In this document: positions 35,711-48,432 of the stretch, one piece after another
Numbering within the stretch: position 1 is the stretch's first letter
Layout of the letters: every line of letters begins with the position of its first letter
From: Salminus brasiliensis
Taxonomy: Eukaryota > Chordata > Actinopteri > Characiformes > Bryconidae
Assembly: GCF_030463535.1 (NCBI RefSeq)
Contig: NC_132883.1
Span: 34,548,741 to 34,612,740, forward strand
Length of the DNA: 64,000 nt
Reading direction: 5' to 3'
The notes under the pieces: generated by a model
What the model saw: only the letters and a program-made list of their open reading frames with translations
The model's database searches: none
Told to the model about the DNA's origin: nothing
Position numbers and translations under genes: made by a program

Positions 35711-35718
35711 CCTGACCG

Positions 35719-35805
<87 letters not shown>

Positions 35806-35845
35806 GACCGTCCCTCTCTCTGTCTCTCTCTCTCTCTCTCTCCCT

Positions 35846-35900
<55 letters not shown>
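35461..35900 (+). repeat. CT-rich minisatellite with CCCTGACCGT units next to the tkt promoter
   Basis: Roughly 440 bp of nearly pure pyrimidine (CT)n interrupted by about seven copies of CCCTGACCGT. It ends a few bases before a TATA box and 200 bp before the tkt start codon. The long minus-strand frame through it (Arg/Glu-rich) is a by-product of the repeat. Confidence 0.9.
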
Positions 35901-35903
<3 letters not shown>

Positions 35904-35909
35904 TATAAA
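35904..35909 (+). promoter_or_regulatory. tkt: Candidate TATA box of tkt
   Basis: TATAAA immediately after the CT tract, 188 bp before the start codon. Transcription would start near 35935, giving a 5' UTR of about 160 nt that is GC-richer than its surroundings. Confidence 0.45.
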
Positions 35910-36096
35910 CACACGCTCGCTCTGCAGTCTGTCAAATCGTTTGGATGGCTGTCGCGTCCACACTTCCCTCTTCTCCCTAGTTTCCCCTCTCTCTCTGTAT
36001 CCCGGAGTAAGTGAGCTCCTCCGTACCGCAGACTCGGATCTTATCTTATTTTAGTTTATTTTATTTAACTCGGTACTGTATGTCAGTGTGGCCCAG

Positions 36097-39000
36097 ATGG
36101 AGGACTACCATAAACCCGACCAGCAGACTCTGCAGGCGCTGCGCAACATCGCCAAACGGCTCCGGATCAGCTCCATCCGGGCCACCAGCGCTGCGGGCAG
36201 CGGGTAAGAGCTACGCACAGTCAGCCTCGCTGCTCTTCTCGTTTGACCTCGGTGCGCATTTGCAACGTTAATGGTTGTCCGTTTTAACCAGTGTGGACTT
36301 TTATATAATATATATATAATATAAAATATAATTTTCTGTCAGTTATTAGCCTCGATCATTCCAGCAAAGTTACTGTGAGCTCGACCGGCGGGGCAGCTGG
36401 TTCACCTACCCTCCACGCCATTTGGACTTCACTCTTTTTCTCATTTATTTTAGATTTTTTATTATTTTATTATTAAAGAGTCTTATGAAAATAAATATTT
36501 GGCCGCTTGTGTGTTTGGGAACGTGCAGTCCAAGAGTTTTCTCGAACAGACCGCACCGCTCCAGCTGTAAAAGGGTCCGCAGCTCAGTTCAGCACCACGA
36601 CTCAAGTCGAACGCTTGAGGGCTGTCTAACCCGCCCCCTGCGCAGCGATTGGCGCGGAGCTTGAGGATGGGACCTAAGAGCCAATCGTGAAGGAGGGAGC
36701 GAAGCTCGCGAGTAGAGGTGTTGTGGGCCGCTCTAGTGTAGTGCTTTAACTCCTACACAGCTGTCCAGCTGTATATATTATATACAGTGCATTGCAAAAA
36801 TGTAGAGATCATTTACGACAAAATATTCATAAAAGGCCGTTTAGCTGCGCAGTAAGAAAAACAGTAGAATACATATAAATAATTCAATAAGTATGATATT
36901 GTGCATTAACTAATTATAAACACATTTCACTATATCCACACCTCTCCTAGCCCAGTATTATTTGCAGTTGCCTTATTAAAAAGTAGTCTAAACATTGCCA
37001 TTTAGTATGGTTATATTTAATGTATAACCTCTATTTAGCATTTATTACACATTTACTGTTGTTGAAATTGTCATTATTGTTCTTTAGAGCAATTGCAGAC
37101 TTCTGATTCCCTACAGACAGGTGCAGGTTTTCAGAGGATTCATCTCAAACTAACGTGAGGGTGAGATGTTGATGGCATGGTATATATTTTAGCACTGTGA
37201 GCTGGTTTCCTGGACTGAGCTTAGGTTTGGACTGCATGCAAGAGATGAATCCCCTTTGGAAGTTCTAATAGTCTAGGATTTGCGTACTACATCACGTTCT
37301 ACATGAGATGTCTAAATATTTCCAATACATCTAATTCCAGGCTGTTCGTACAGACTAACGACCACTGACCAGATGACGTATGTGTTGGCTTATTAATGCT
37401 TTGTTAAAGGTGCACCTCTGTGATGGAGCTAGTCTGTTGATTGGTACCACAATCTGTAACCTCAGTGCAATACCTTCAAATGAGATGTATTCCTTATGTA
37501 ATTGGCTAAAAATGTCTGTTCCAACCAGGACATGGGGGAAAATGGGGTAATTTCTTTCGTTTCCATTATACTAGTACACAAGCAACACCTTCGAAGCCAA
37601 AGCAAACACCTAGCAACATCTTAGCGACCACATGGGCTACCAACAACCACGGAGGAAACCTTACAAAAGCCTTAAAAAAGCAGAGCAACCACCTGGCAAC
37701 CATATCAACCTTCAACATCAACCTAGCAATACAATCCTAGAAACCCCTTGGGACACAATAGCAACTGCTTGGCAACCACGTAACAACAACCTGGGGTACC
37801 ATAACTGCTTAACAACAGCATAAGAACCACTTGACACAACATTCCCAGCTGAAACTATAATTCCTAGGAAAACTATAGTGATGGCATTGCAACCGATTAT
37901 CAAACTCACCACATGAAACAGCATAGCAACTGCCAAGCAGCCACCAGAAATCCTATAACAACTGATTAACAGCATAGCAACCATTTGGAACAATCCTGTT
38001 TTACATGTGCAATTATGGTGCTTTTTTTCAGCACCTTTCTAAAATGTATATAGAATATTGTCACTGTCCAATAAAACACATTTATCTCAAATGGCGACTT
38101 TACAGGAGAAGGAAAAAACCTTCATAACTTTCAATGGATGTCAATAGAAGAAGATTTTATTCTAAAATAGTCATTTTGGAGCATTTCTATTCAAAAAATG
38201 ATAGAAATTTAAAAGATAAATAAAAAATAAAAAAGAACAAACATGGTGATGCATGGTTTTTATTGGACCGTGACGATGTACTATAGCTTGGAAGTCAACA
38301 TTTAAACAAAGTCAAGTGCCATTAGGATGTTGGCCTTCACTACTAAACTGCTGTTTCTACAGTTGTACTTTACGGTTTCAAACCCTTGGTTTTGTACCAA
38401 TGTGACACCTGTGTTGTTTAAATGAGCATGTAGATGTGTGAGTTTGAATCCAGAGAGAGAGGTAAAGTACGTAGGAGCAGTGGATGCAATTCTAATGATC
38501 AGCTTAGCACCACCTCTGTGTGGATACATTAGCTTGCTTTGTTTTGGTTTGTTTGTTTTTTTGTGTCTTTTCAAGTGTGTGCACATGCTTTTGAATGGTG
38601 TGTGCATGTGTGTGTGATATTTGTATGTTTTGTGTCCTGCAGTCATCCGACATCCTGCTGTAGTGCAGCAGAGATTATGTCTGTGCTATTTTTCCACACC
38701 ATGAAGTACAGACCAGACGACCCACGCAATCCCAGCAATGACCGCTTCATTCTATCCAAGGTAACACAAGTGTCAATTAGAAAGCATGTTACTACCAAGA
38801 TATCTGCTCTCAGAAAATGTGCAAAAAGTGCATCAACAGTCATGTCCTGAATTATTATTTTTTTTAATAAAACAAGTTTTCTTGAAATTGTGCAAAAACA
38901 GGCACACCCACACTCTGTATTACTCTGTAGGAGAACAGACAGTAATTTGGTGTATTTGTTGCTTTCAAATATAAGTGCACACTAACATCCAGAACTGATC

Positions 39001-42000
39001 AACTGATACATAATAAACTCATCAGCACTGGCTGAAATAATCTAATGTGATGGATTTAGCAGACTCACATCTAATCCAATAAGGCTAATGCTATTGTGTT
39101 CTCTGTTTACACAGTATCAGGTAACCTGATTGAGTTGCTTCACATCATGAACATGATAGGTCACACTAGTCTAGACAAGAGAGGCCTCTAAATATTAGAC
39201 CTACCGCTTGATACAAGACAGGCAAAAACGGATTAAAACAGTGTTGTGCAAAAATCGCTCAATACTACTGAATGTTTCAGTGTTTTTTTTGTTTCCAATC
39301 ATTGGTATTACTCTTCTTTTTCATTTGTTCACTTTCTTTGTTTCTTTATCTGCATATCAGTCTGTTTTTTACTTGAGTTTTCCACTGGAAGTTTTATTAT
39401 TTGCCTTGCATGTCTGTACTTCTGACCTCTTCTGTCTTCCTTTCACATCATGAACTTCCAACCAGTTGTTTTTTACCATTCCACACACTAATGAAACTGA
39501 CCAGGCCCTTTTCTGTGCAGTTTCTGCACTATGTAAAGTTTTAGGTTTACTTCCACCCCATTTTCACAAACTAAGCATCAGAAACAGCATTGATGTATTG
39601 ATGTATGTAATTGAGTATTTCAGTTTCACACAAACCAACTCATTTACATGTACAAGTATTCATCCTACAGCAGTTTTGCTCCAGCCATATACACTGAAGT
39701 CATCAAGATTGCTTTGACTCTGACTGCTTTTTGAATAAGCCACGTTATAGAGCGGCTAAACAGAACAAGGGTCATTTGCATACAGTTGAATGCAAAGGTT
39801 TCGGCTGCTTGGTCAGAAGTTAATACTTAAACATGCTCTACGGAGGACACTTTTGCATATTTCAAAGCACAATTCTATTAAATAATTAAACAGTAATGAC
39901 AAATACTTATTTGCTGACATATTAAAAAAAGAATGAAACCTAAACTGGCATTTTCTATTTCATTTTTCACTTTTTTTATTTACCAATACATTGAAATTGT
40001 GCTCTGAAAGTGTTCAAAAGAAAAACACATTGAAAATATGTTTCCATGTATTGTATTCAACTGTCAATCTTAAAGTCAAAGTATTGAAACAACCCGTTTA
40101 ACTTGTTAAAAACTGTAATAGCCTGTTTTTGATACATCAGTGCATATTGTTACTGTACAATAGGAAAAAATACAAAAAAGTAAATCATGCATTTTAAACT
40201 TTAAGGGCCAGATTTTCCACACAGGGATTAAGCCTAGTACTGGACTACAAAGCATGCTGAATGGTGATTCTCCATTGAAAGTAAAATTTAGTCTTGGACT
40301 AGGCTTAATCCCTTTTTGGAAACCCGGCCCTAAATGTGCTGTATAAATAAAGATGTTGTCTGTCTGTGTGTGTGTGTTTGTGTCAGGGTCATGCTGCCCC
40401 GGTGCTCTATGCCGTCTGGGCAGAAGTAGGTTATCTGAAAGAGAGTGAGCTGCTAAACCTCCGGAAGATCGACTCCATCTTAGAAGGCCACCCTGTTCCA
40501 GTAAGCACAAATACACACTCACACACAAACACAGATAAATTCTATGCCCAAATCCTTGTGCACACCCCTTCTAATGAATGCATTCAGCTTTTTTTATGTT
40601 GCACCTATTGCTGACAGAGGTGCAAATACGCGCACGCACACACACACACAGTTGTCTAGTCCCTGTCGAGAAGTATTGCCAGTAGAATTCTTTAAAGCAG
40701 ATAAATATGAGCATACTGGCATCATGTCTAATGCCATGTGTGCTAGAGTGGTATGACCCCCCCCTCCCCCCCCTTATTGTCCAACATCCTGACATCACTA
40801 ATGCTTTAGTTGCTGAATGCAATAAGCAATGCACAGCAATGTTCCAAATTTAGTAGAACGCCTACACAGGACAGTAGAGTCAGGTACTCCAACAAAAGCA
40901 GGATTTTATTTTTGACACCTTAGATTTTGGAAGGTTTTCACTTTTTTGGCAGATTGGAATTAAAAGTTAAAATTCTGTAATAATGAATGCTAATTAATAG
41001 ACCAATGGACTTCCACAGGGGTAATAATGTTTTTCCTATAGAGTTGCCGACAGTGGTGACAGGCTGCTAATGACATATCATTGCTGTCCAATAGAAAAAC
41101 ATCTCAAAAATGACAACTTTACAGGAGAAGGCAAAAATCCTTTTAACTATCAATGTCCAAGTCAATGTCCAAGTCATTTAAGAGCATTTCTATTCATCAG
41201 TTCATCCAGAATTAATCACACAGTGTACAGAAGCAGCTCCAGGGTTCAAATGATGAGGAAAACTAAAAACGGAGATGGACAAAATGGAGACAGCAGCAAT
41301 ATGAACGCTAGAAGTTGTCAGTGAACCTTATTTAAATGAGATTCTTTCAACTATCCCCATTAGCTTTATTCTAAGATTTTGTATGATTTATTATTAGCTC
41401 TAATTCTCTACATTTAGACCCTAAACAGAATAGAAACAAAAAGTGTTTATTTAAATGCATGTCATTACAGCTCAAGGTGCACTGCTCTAACGTGAATGTG
41501 CATTGTGTTATGTTGTGGTAGTTTGAGGTGATGCCTGAAAAAGACTGCAATGCTAATATGCAAGGTCTACAAATACTCAGCAGTCACATTCACCACTGCA
41601 GTAGATAGTAGTAGAAGGCATAGTACAGTACGTACACAGGCAGACAGAATTGTGGACTTAGTAACTTTGTATATCCCACACTGAGTGGGTGAAAAAAATC
41701 TTAACCTGAAATAATAATGCTAACTAGTTTTTGAATATGTTCTATAGATAAGTGTCCAAAAATCCATAATTTATATTTAGTACCGGTCAGTTTTTGAGCA
41801 GTTTTGATTAATATAACTATTATCCCACAGTGCAAAGTTAACCGTAAAGGGAGCTGCTACTTGTGTCTGGAACAATGTGAAAAAATGGTGGGCAGTGAGA
41901 GATCACAGCAGAAGAAAGACATTTTCTGGCATAGGAATAGAGGCTGCTTCACTTCCTGTCACTTCCTGACTAATGAGTTCATATTTTGTGTACTAACTTG

Positions 42001-42721
42001 CCAAACCTGCATTTAAAATTAGTATATAACATGTAGCTTATATTATTAGTGTGTAGTACACAACTTGGACACATCGCTAGTGTTTGGCAGTCTTAGACTT
42101 GCAGTGCACATGTGCACATTGGTGGCCTTACCAGGCTGTCAGCTTTCAAACAGCTTACAGCTGTCAAATTTCTGCTCCATCTCAACTGTCATTTAGGAAG
42201 CTGTAGAACATATTTAGACCATTTCTTCTCTCTTCTCTCTTTTGTACATGCTAACAAATAAGGTGTATATTATCTGTGTCTGTGTGTTACAGAAACAGCA
42301 GTTTGTGGATGTGGCCACAGGTTCACTTGGGCAAGGACTTGGTGCTGCCTGTGGAATGGCTTATACTGGAAAGTACTTTGACAAGGCCAGGTACCCCCCC
42401 CCCCTCCCCCCCCCACCACCACCACTGCCCACACTCAAGCATGATGTACAGGTAGTATAAGTCAGACATTCAGTGTTACAGTTAGGTCTAAAGGATGAAT
42501 ACAGATGGACGGTATTTGCTGGCTACTTATTTAAGCACTGTAATGCCACCCCCTGCCCCAGCATCACCCTCACCAACACCCTCAATAACATACTTGGTGT
42601 CGGTCTGAAGTGTTCATATGGTTGTTTGATGACGGACTAATACAGCATAGTATGGAAAGGTTAGTTCAGGATTATTAGAAAGTACTTTACATGAAACATG
42701 CTGGTCATGCTTTCACGTTCT

Positions 42722-42777
<56 letters not shown>

Positions 42778-44050
42778 CTCTCTGTTGCTCTTTTGCTCTG
42801 TGTTCAGTTCATTCTTCTGCTCTAATAAGCAGCAATTGGAGAAATCCTGGTTGCCTCTGCAATCTTTCACTCATTCTATCGCTCACACACACGCTTACAC
42901 GTCGTCCCCATCTTTCCTCAGTGTTTCTTCTCTTGCTCCTCTCCACTCTGTTTATCTATCTCTCCTCCCTCGCCTTGCTGCATTCATAGGTAGTTTAAAT
43001 ATATTGATTATATATATTTTACTTTTTTATATCAGAAATATGACTTTTAATACAGCCTCAACCATAATAATAAAACAATGCTAAATAAGGTGGTTAACAC
43101 TGTCATTTTGTTGTTTTTACTGAAGTTATTTGCTCATTTCAAATTTACAAATGCATGTTGACATCTCCAGTGAGCTGTCATCATCAGCGAGGTGTGTGTG
43201 TGTAGCTTTTGGGTGTGTTCTGTGTTGATGTTAATTGTTAATACTACCTCAGTGCTCCAGGCACAACGCATAAAACATATTTTACAGTGTGGGATGCCAA
43301 ATGATAAATGCCCATGCAGCATGTTATTGCTTTATTTTTTAAAACTTTATTTGTGGTATATATTGTCAGTAAATGGCACTGTCCATATACTTATGCTATA
43401 CTTCATACACTTATCTCTTTAGCCACGTGTTTTACACCTTAATAATGGGTAGGGCATCCTTTAGGTCTTAAAATGGCTTTAGTTCTTTAGGCATTGATTC
43501 CACAGTGCATCGAGATTCATCAGACCAGACCATGTTTTTCCAGTCTTTAACTGTCCAGTGTTGGTGATCCTGTGCCCACTGCAGCCTCAGCTTTCTGCTC
43601 TTGGCTGACAGAAGTGGAACTCTACAGGGGTTTCAGCTGTTGTTGCCTATCCGCAGCAAAAAGCCTCAATCTTTTCTGGTCACAAGAATTAGAAATGCTC
43701 AAAACAATCTGTCTGGTACCAACAGCCATGCCCAAAATCAGCTGATACCTTGTATCTCCAAAAATTACAGGAGAAGGAAAAGAACCTTTTTAGCTTAAGT
43801 CATTTTGGTGCATTTCTGTTGGTCCATTCAATGACATTATGATGCAATGTAAAAACCAACTGCCAGATTGCCAGACTGTGCACACCAAAACCTGAGAGAA
43901 AGACTTTAATCCACTATGAAATTGTACTAAATTCAGACAGGGTTAAACACTTCATATCACTCTTTCTCTGTCTTTTAGTGTAAATGCTATTATTAATAAT
44001 AGGCTCTATTTGATTATCTACAGCAATCTATGCTTGAATGCTAGATGAAT

Positions 44051-44089
<39 letters not shown>

Positions 44090-47000
44090 AATGCTATTCT
44101 TTGTGGGTAAAGGTGGAATGCGTGTGATAATGTTCTGGGTCTTGTCTGATCCCAGCACTTTAAAACAAACATGACTATTTGAGTGGAAAGCTGTCAGACC
44201 TTGTTAGCTCCTCAGGAGATGTGTGTATGTGTGTGAGAGTGAGAGAGACGAAGCAACTCTCTGTGTGCGTGTGTGCGTGCGTGCGTGTGTTGCTCACAAC
44301 AGCGTAAAACATCAGATTTCATTCAATTATATATTTCTTAAAGTCTGTATGAAGTGCGTCACTACATCACTCACACATAGTTTTCAGAGAAGTTACTGAA
44401 CAAAAATCAGAGTGATCTCTGAATATTAAGATTAATGTTAGAAGAAAAAGCCTGGGGTTTAGTTGTTCAATGCACTATTACACAATGACACAATTAAATG
44501 TGTCTAATTGTAATGTTTCTTCCTTCAAACATATTTATATGTATGTATTTATTTATACATGTTTGTATGTCATTTGCATTTACTTGTGGTTACATTATTT
44601 CAAATGTTTGAAATATAACTAATATAATTAAAATAATGAATGATAATTCATCTATTATATCAACATATATTTGTACTCAGGCATATGTTTAATTGTAAAT
44701 ACTTTTAGATATTTATTTTGATGCAATATTTAATTGTAATACATAATTAATTAATAATACATAAATATTGATGTCAGATACCTGCATTAGCTGATGAATC
44801 TTTTGATGTTTTATTTGATATGTTTAATTAATAGTGCTGTAAATAAGCCTAATTTTTTTATCTTTTCAGTGCAGGCAAATCTTCATCTTGTTTCCATTCT
44901 CTCTGTTCTGTAGTTACCGTGTGTTTTGTCTGTTGGGTGATGGTGAGATGTCCGAGGGTTCAGTTTGGGAGGCCATGGCTTTTGCTTCATATTATCAGCT
45001 GGACAACTTGGTGGCTATTCTGGATATTAACCGGCTGGGTCAGAGTGACCCCACACCACTGCAGCACCACGTAGAGAAGTACCAGAAACGTTGTGAGGCC
45101 TTTGGGTAAGTGAACACAGTTGTTATGAAAAGTGTGGATAGTTCTGATCAAGTGAAATGTTTTGAACTGGCACCCTTGTACTAGTATTAGGGCTATTAGA
45201 GCTATATATATGTTATATCATACATATGTACATATACATGTACAATTATTACATGTAAAATTATACAGAGGATTTTTTTAAATGTATTTTTACCTAAAGT
45301 ACTAGCCACATGCAATATTTGTTTGGACTGTTTTTACATTAGAAAACATCAGAGACTTCAGTAAACCATCAAATATTCTGACCTTCTGCCAAATATTATT
45401 TTAGTATTTGGTTTAAAACCACATAGCCTTCATCACACAACAGCTGATTGGCTCAAATGTATTAATGCCACAAATGCACTTTTAATTGGGCATATGTATT
45501 TATTCGTCTAAATGTCATTTTTCAAATGAATGTTTAATGTTTTACTGTAAGCATTCATAATGCATCATCCTGAAAGTCTTTATTTGTCTTAGAAACAAAT
45601 GTTTTTATGTGTGTGTAGATGGCAGGCCATCATAGTGGATGGTCACAGTGTTGAGGAGCTGTGTAAGGTTCTGTGTCAGCCCCACCACCAGCCCACTGCC
45701 ATCATCGCCCAGACCATCAAGGGCAAGGGAATCCCAGGTAAGAAGTACATACATGCAGAGAGACAAACCGATTTTTGCTAAACACTGCATGCATCTACAA
45801 TAATCAGTTATTATTAATATATTTTTACAGTAGTTAAGAAAAACTCACTCATACTGCTATGTTTAATAATACCATGTGCCATATTATTTACATTTCCATT
45901 TAAGGCATTTAGCAGACGCTCTTATCCAGAGCATCTTACAAAAGTGCTTTGCTATTTACCCAAGAATAACCTCAGCTAGTTTGAATAGACTAAAAAGTTT
46001 AGACACTACTAAACACAAGTCAATAAGGTGACCACTTTACTATTCGCCCAAGTATTCTCGGAAGAGGTTGGTCTTCAGTCTGTGTTTGAAGACAGCGAGC
46101 GATTCTGCTGTTTGGACACCCAGGGGAAATTCGGTGCCAGGACAGAAAAAAGCCTGGACGCTTGTCTTCCGCGGAGTTTGAGGGATGGCGGGTCGAGCCG
46201 AGCCGTACTTGAAACTCGGAGGGCTCTTGGTGTGGATCGGCTTTTGACTATCGCCATCAAGTACGGAGGGGCTGGTCCGTTCTTGTCTTGTCTGTAGGCC
46301 AGCGTCAAGGTTTTGTATCTGATGCGGGCAGCAGCAACAGGAAGCCAGTGAAGAAAAAGCAGCAGTTGAGTAACATGGCTGTTTAGAATTTAGAAACGTT
46401 GAAGACGACCCATGCTGCTGCATTCTGGATAAGTTACAGGGGCCTGATGGTACACAGAGGAAGACCAGCCAGAAGAGAGTTGCAGTAGTCAAGTCTTGAA
46501 GTGATGAGAGACTGAACAAGCACCTGGGTGGCCTCTCTAGAGAGGAAGGGTCGAATTCTCTGGATGTTGTACAGGAGAAATCTGCAGGACCGAGTTACGT
46601 GTGCAACATGACCTGAGAACGATAACTGATCATCCATGACTACACCAAGGCTTCCAGCTTCTGTAGATGGGGTGACCAGTAAGTTCTCAAAGGAGATGGC
46701 AAGATCGTTTTTAAATCCAGCAGTTCCCGGGATGTACAGCAGCTCTGTCTTGCTGGGTTTTAGTTTGAGGTGGTGAGCTGCCATCCAAGAAGAGACGTCG
46801 GTGAGGCATGCTGAGATGCGGGCAGAAACCTGTGTGTCAGACGGTGAAAAAGAAAGGATAAGTTTAGTGTCATCGGCGTAAGGGTGGTAAGAGAGTCCAT
46901 GAGAGATATCACTTTACTAAGAGAGCTAGTATAGAGTGAGAAAAGAAGAGGACCAAGAACCGAGCCTTGTGGAACACCAGTGGAGAGACTACAAGGAGTG

Positions 47001-48394
47001 GACGTGTCGCCCTGCAATGTTATCTGGTATAAGCGTCCCTGCAGGTACGATGCAAACCATCGCCATGCAGAGCCGGTAATTCCAAGGCTGGCAAGGATAG
47101 ACAGGAGGATCTTGTGGTCCACTGTGTCAGAAGCTGCGGAGAATGAACCACTTATGAACCACGCACCATAAAGTAGTTAAGAGGTTTTTCTCACTATTTC
47201 ACATAGTTTGGGAACTTATAAAATAATAAACTTTATAATAGAATCTATAATTACTTTATGTCTAGTTTTCTAGAGATTTAATATCCACTTATTCATTTTA
47301 TTAAAAATATAATGTTCTACAGTGTTCTACAGCATCCTCAGTCACCATCAAATAATCTAAAGCTAAGTTGATTATATTGCACATCTAACATTTATTTTAT
47401 TACATATATATTATTTTTTTATTTTGGTATTTGTCCATTTTTTTAACCTGTGAAGGTACAGAACTAACATTATTAGAATCATTTTGTACAAGAAGTGTTT
47501 GTAGATTCTCTGGATGAAGGACGGTTTTCAGGAAAATCCCCAAGCAGCGTTCCGGTGCTTTAGGGCATTAGTGACCGGCGCTGGCTAATCCTGCAGAATG
47601 TGTATGCTGTGCATTCATCTCTGCTGCCTTTGTTTGCCTGTTGTTTTTTGGCATTGGTACTCTCACATGACCCAGTGGACTGTTGTTACAGCTAACCACC
47701 TGTGTTTCATTGAGAAAGCACCTTAGCATTCTGGCACGCCTGTCTTATTAACAGATCTTTCGGCAAGATTGAATACATATTAAGAATACAAAAATGTACA
47801 GACTCAATGAAAATACAACGCATATATGTGAATACATAGACTGAAGCAGCAGCAGTGCATGTTTCATAAGTATTTTAAAAAGTGAGGAAAGGACATAAAA
47901 AATATATATATTAAGAACAAATAGGGATTCACTGCAAAGTTGATGAAATGGGTGGTATTCCTACACATTTCTACAGTTCTGTGCAAGGACTGTGGGATCA
48001 GTAGAAGATGAGAGCAAAACGTATACTGAGTATACAACAAAAAATATGTTTTGGAAATTCATTTAATCAAATTAATTAATTTTTTAATATTAAATAACAA
48101 CTTTTAAATATCAATTAATACCAATAAATTCATATCACGTTAAATACCATTTAAATCAAGCAAACACAAATTTATTTGTATATGTTTTGCTAAATGTATT
48201 GGAAATAAATGATAAAATGATGAACAATATTGCTACTATTTATTTTGAATCATTATCTGTCACCATGATCAGGCATTCTGAATGATGCTTCATTACTAAC
48301 TAATTGTATATATTTATGTGTAACCAAATTAAATGTATTTGTATTTAAAACATTATTTCCACATCACTTTCAACAATAATGTACAGAAATAACA

Positions 48395-48432
<38 letters not shown>

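Larger units (their letters stand above)
36204..38642 (+). other. tkt: tkt intron 1
   Basis: 2.4 kb, donor GTAAGA, acceptor TGTCCTGCAG. It holds a degenerate tandem repeat (about 37575-37990) and a TIR element (38060-38277). The first 500 bp are CpG-rich and may belong to the promoter. No gene. Confidence 0.75.
38761..42292 (+). other. tkt: tkt introns 2 and 3
   Basis: Intron 2 is 38761-40386 (contains the inverted-repeat element at 40204-40331, ending 55 bp before exon 3). Intron 3 is 40501-42292 (poly-C run at about 40757-40773; TIR-family fragment at about 41075-41240). GT-AG ends throughout. Short frames in both are not conserved. Confidence 0.7.
42391..44913 (+). other. tkt: tkt intron 4
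   Basis: 2.5 kb. The donor GTA is followed at once by a C11-T-C9 run. It also holds a (CT)n tract (42728-42782), a Tc1 transposase relic (about 43470-43665, minus), a TIR-family fragment (about 43745-43885), a (GT)n tract (44055-44088) and AT-rich sequence. No gene. Confidence 0.75.
45738..48431 (+). other. tkt: tkt intron 6, host of a LINE fragment
   Basis: 2.7 kb, donor GTAAGA. About 1.3 kb of it is the antisense LINE at 45885-47171. The last about 32 bp before the acceptor AG (48430-48431) are an uninterrupted (CT)n microsatellite that acts as the polypyrimidine tract. The rest (47200-48390) is AT-rich. Confidence 0.8.

Noticed and set aside
35193..35963. 256-codon minus-strand open frame rich in Arg and Glu
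   Set aside because: It is produced by the CT minisatellite (GA repeats on the other strand). The flanking parts show no family resemblance.
37575..37990. CRISPR-like regular repeat array
   Set aside because: Units are degenerate with no unique spacers of constant length, and the host is a vertebrate. It is a decayed tandem repeat.
38302..38646. 114-codon minus-strand frame in tkt intron 1
   Set aside because: It ends antisense to sequence directly upstream of exon 2, has no family resemblance and lies in intronic DNA.
46980..47171. Plus-strand frame across the LINE
   Set aside because: It is the antisense shadow of the reverse transcriptase on the minus strand.
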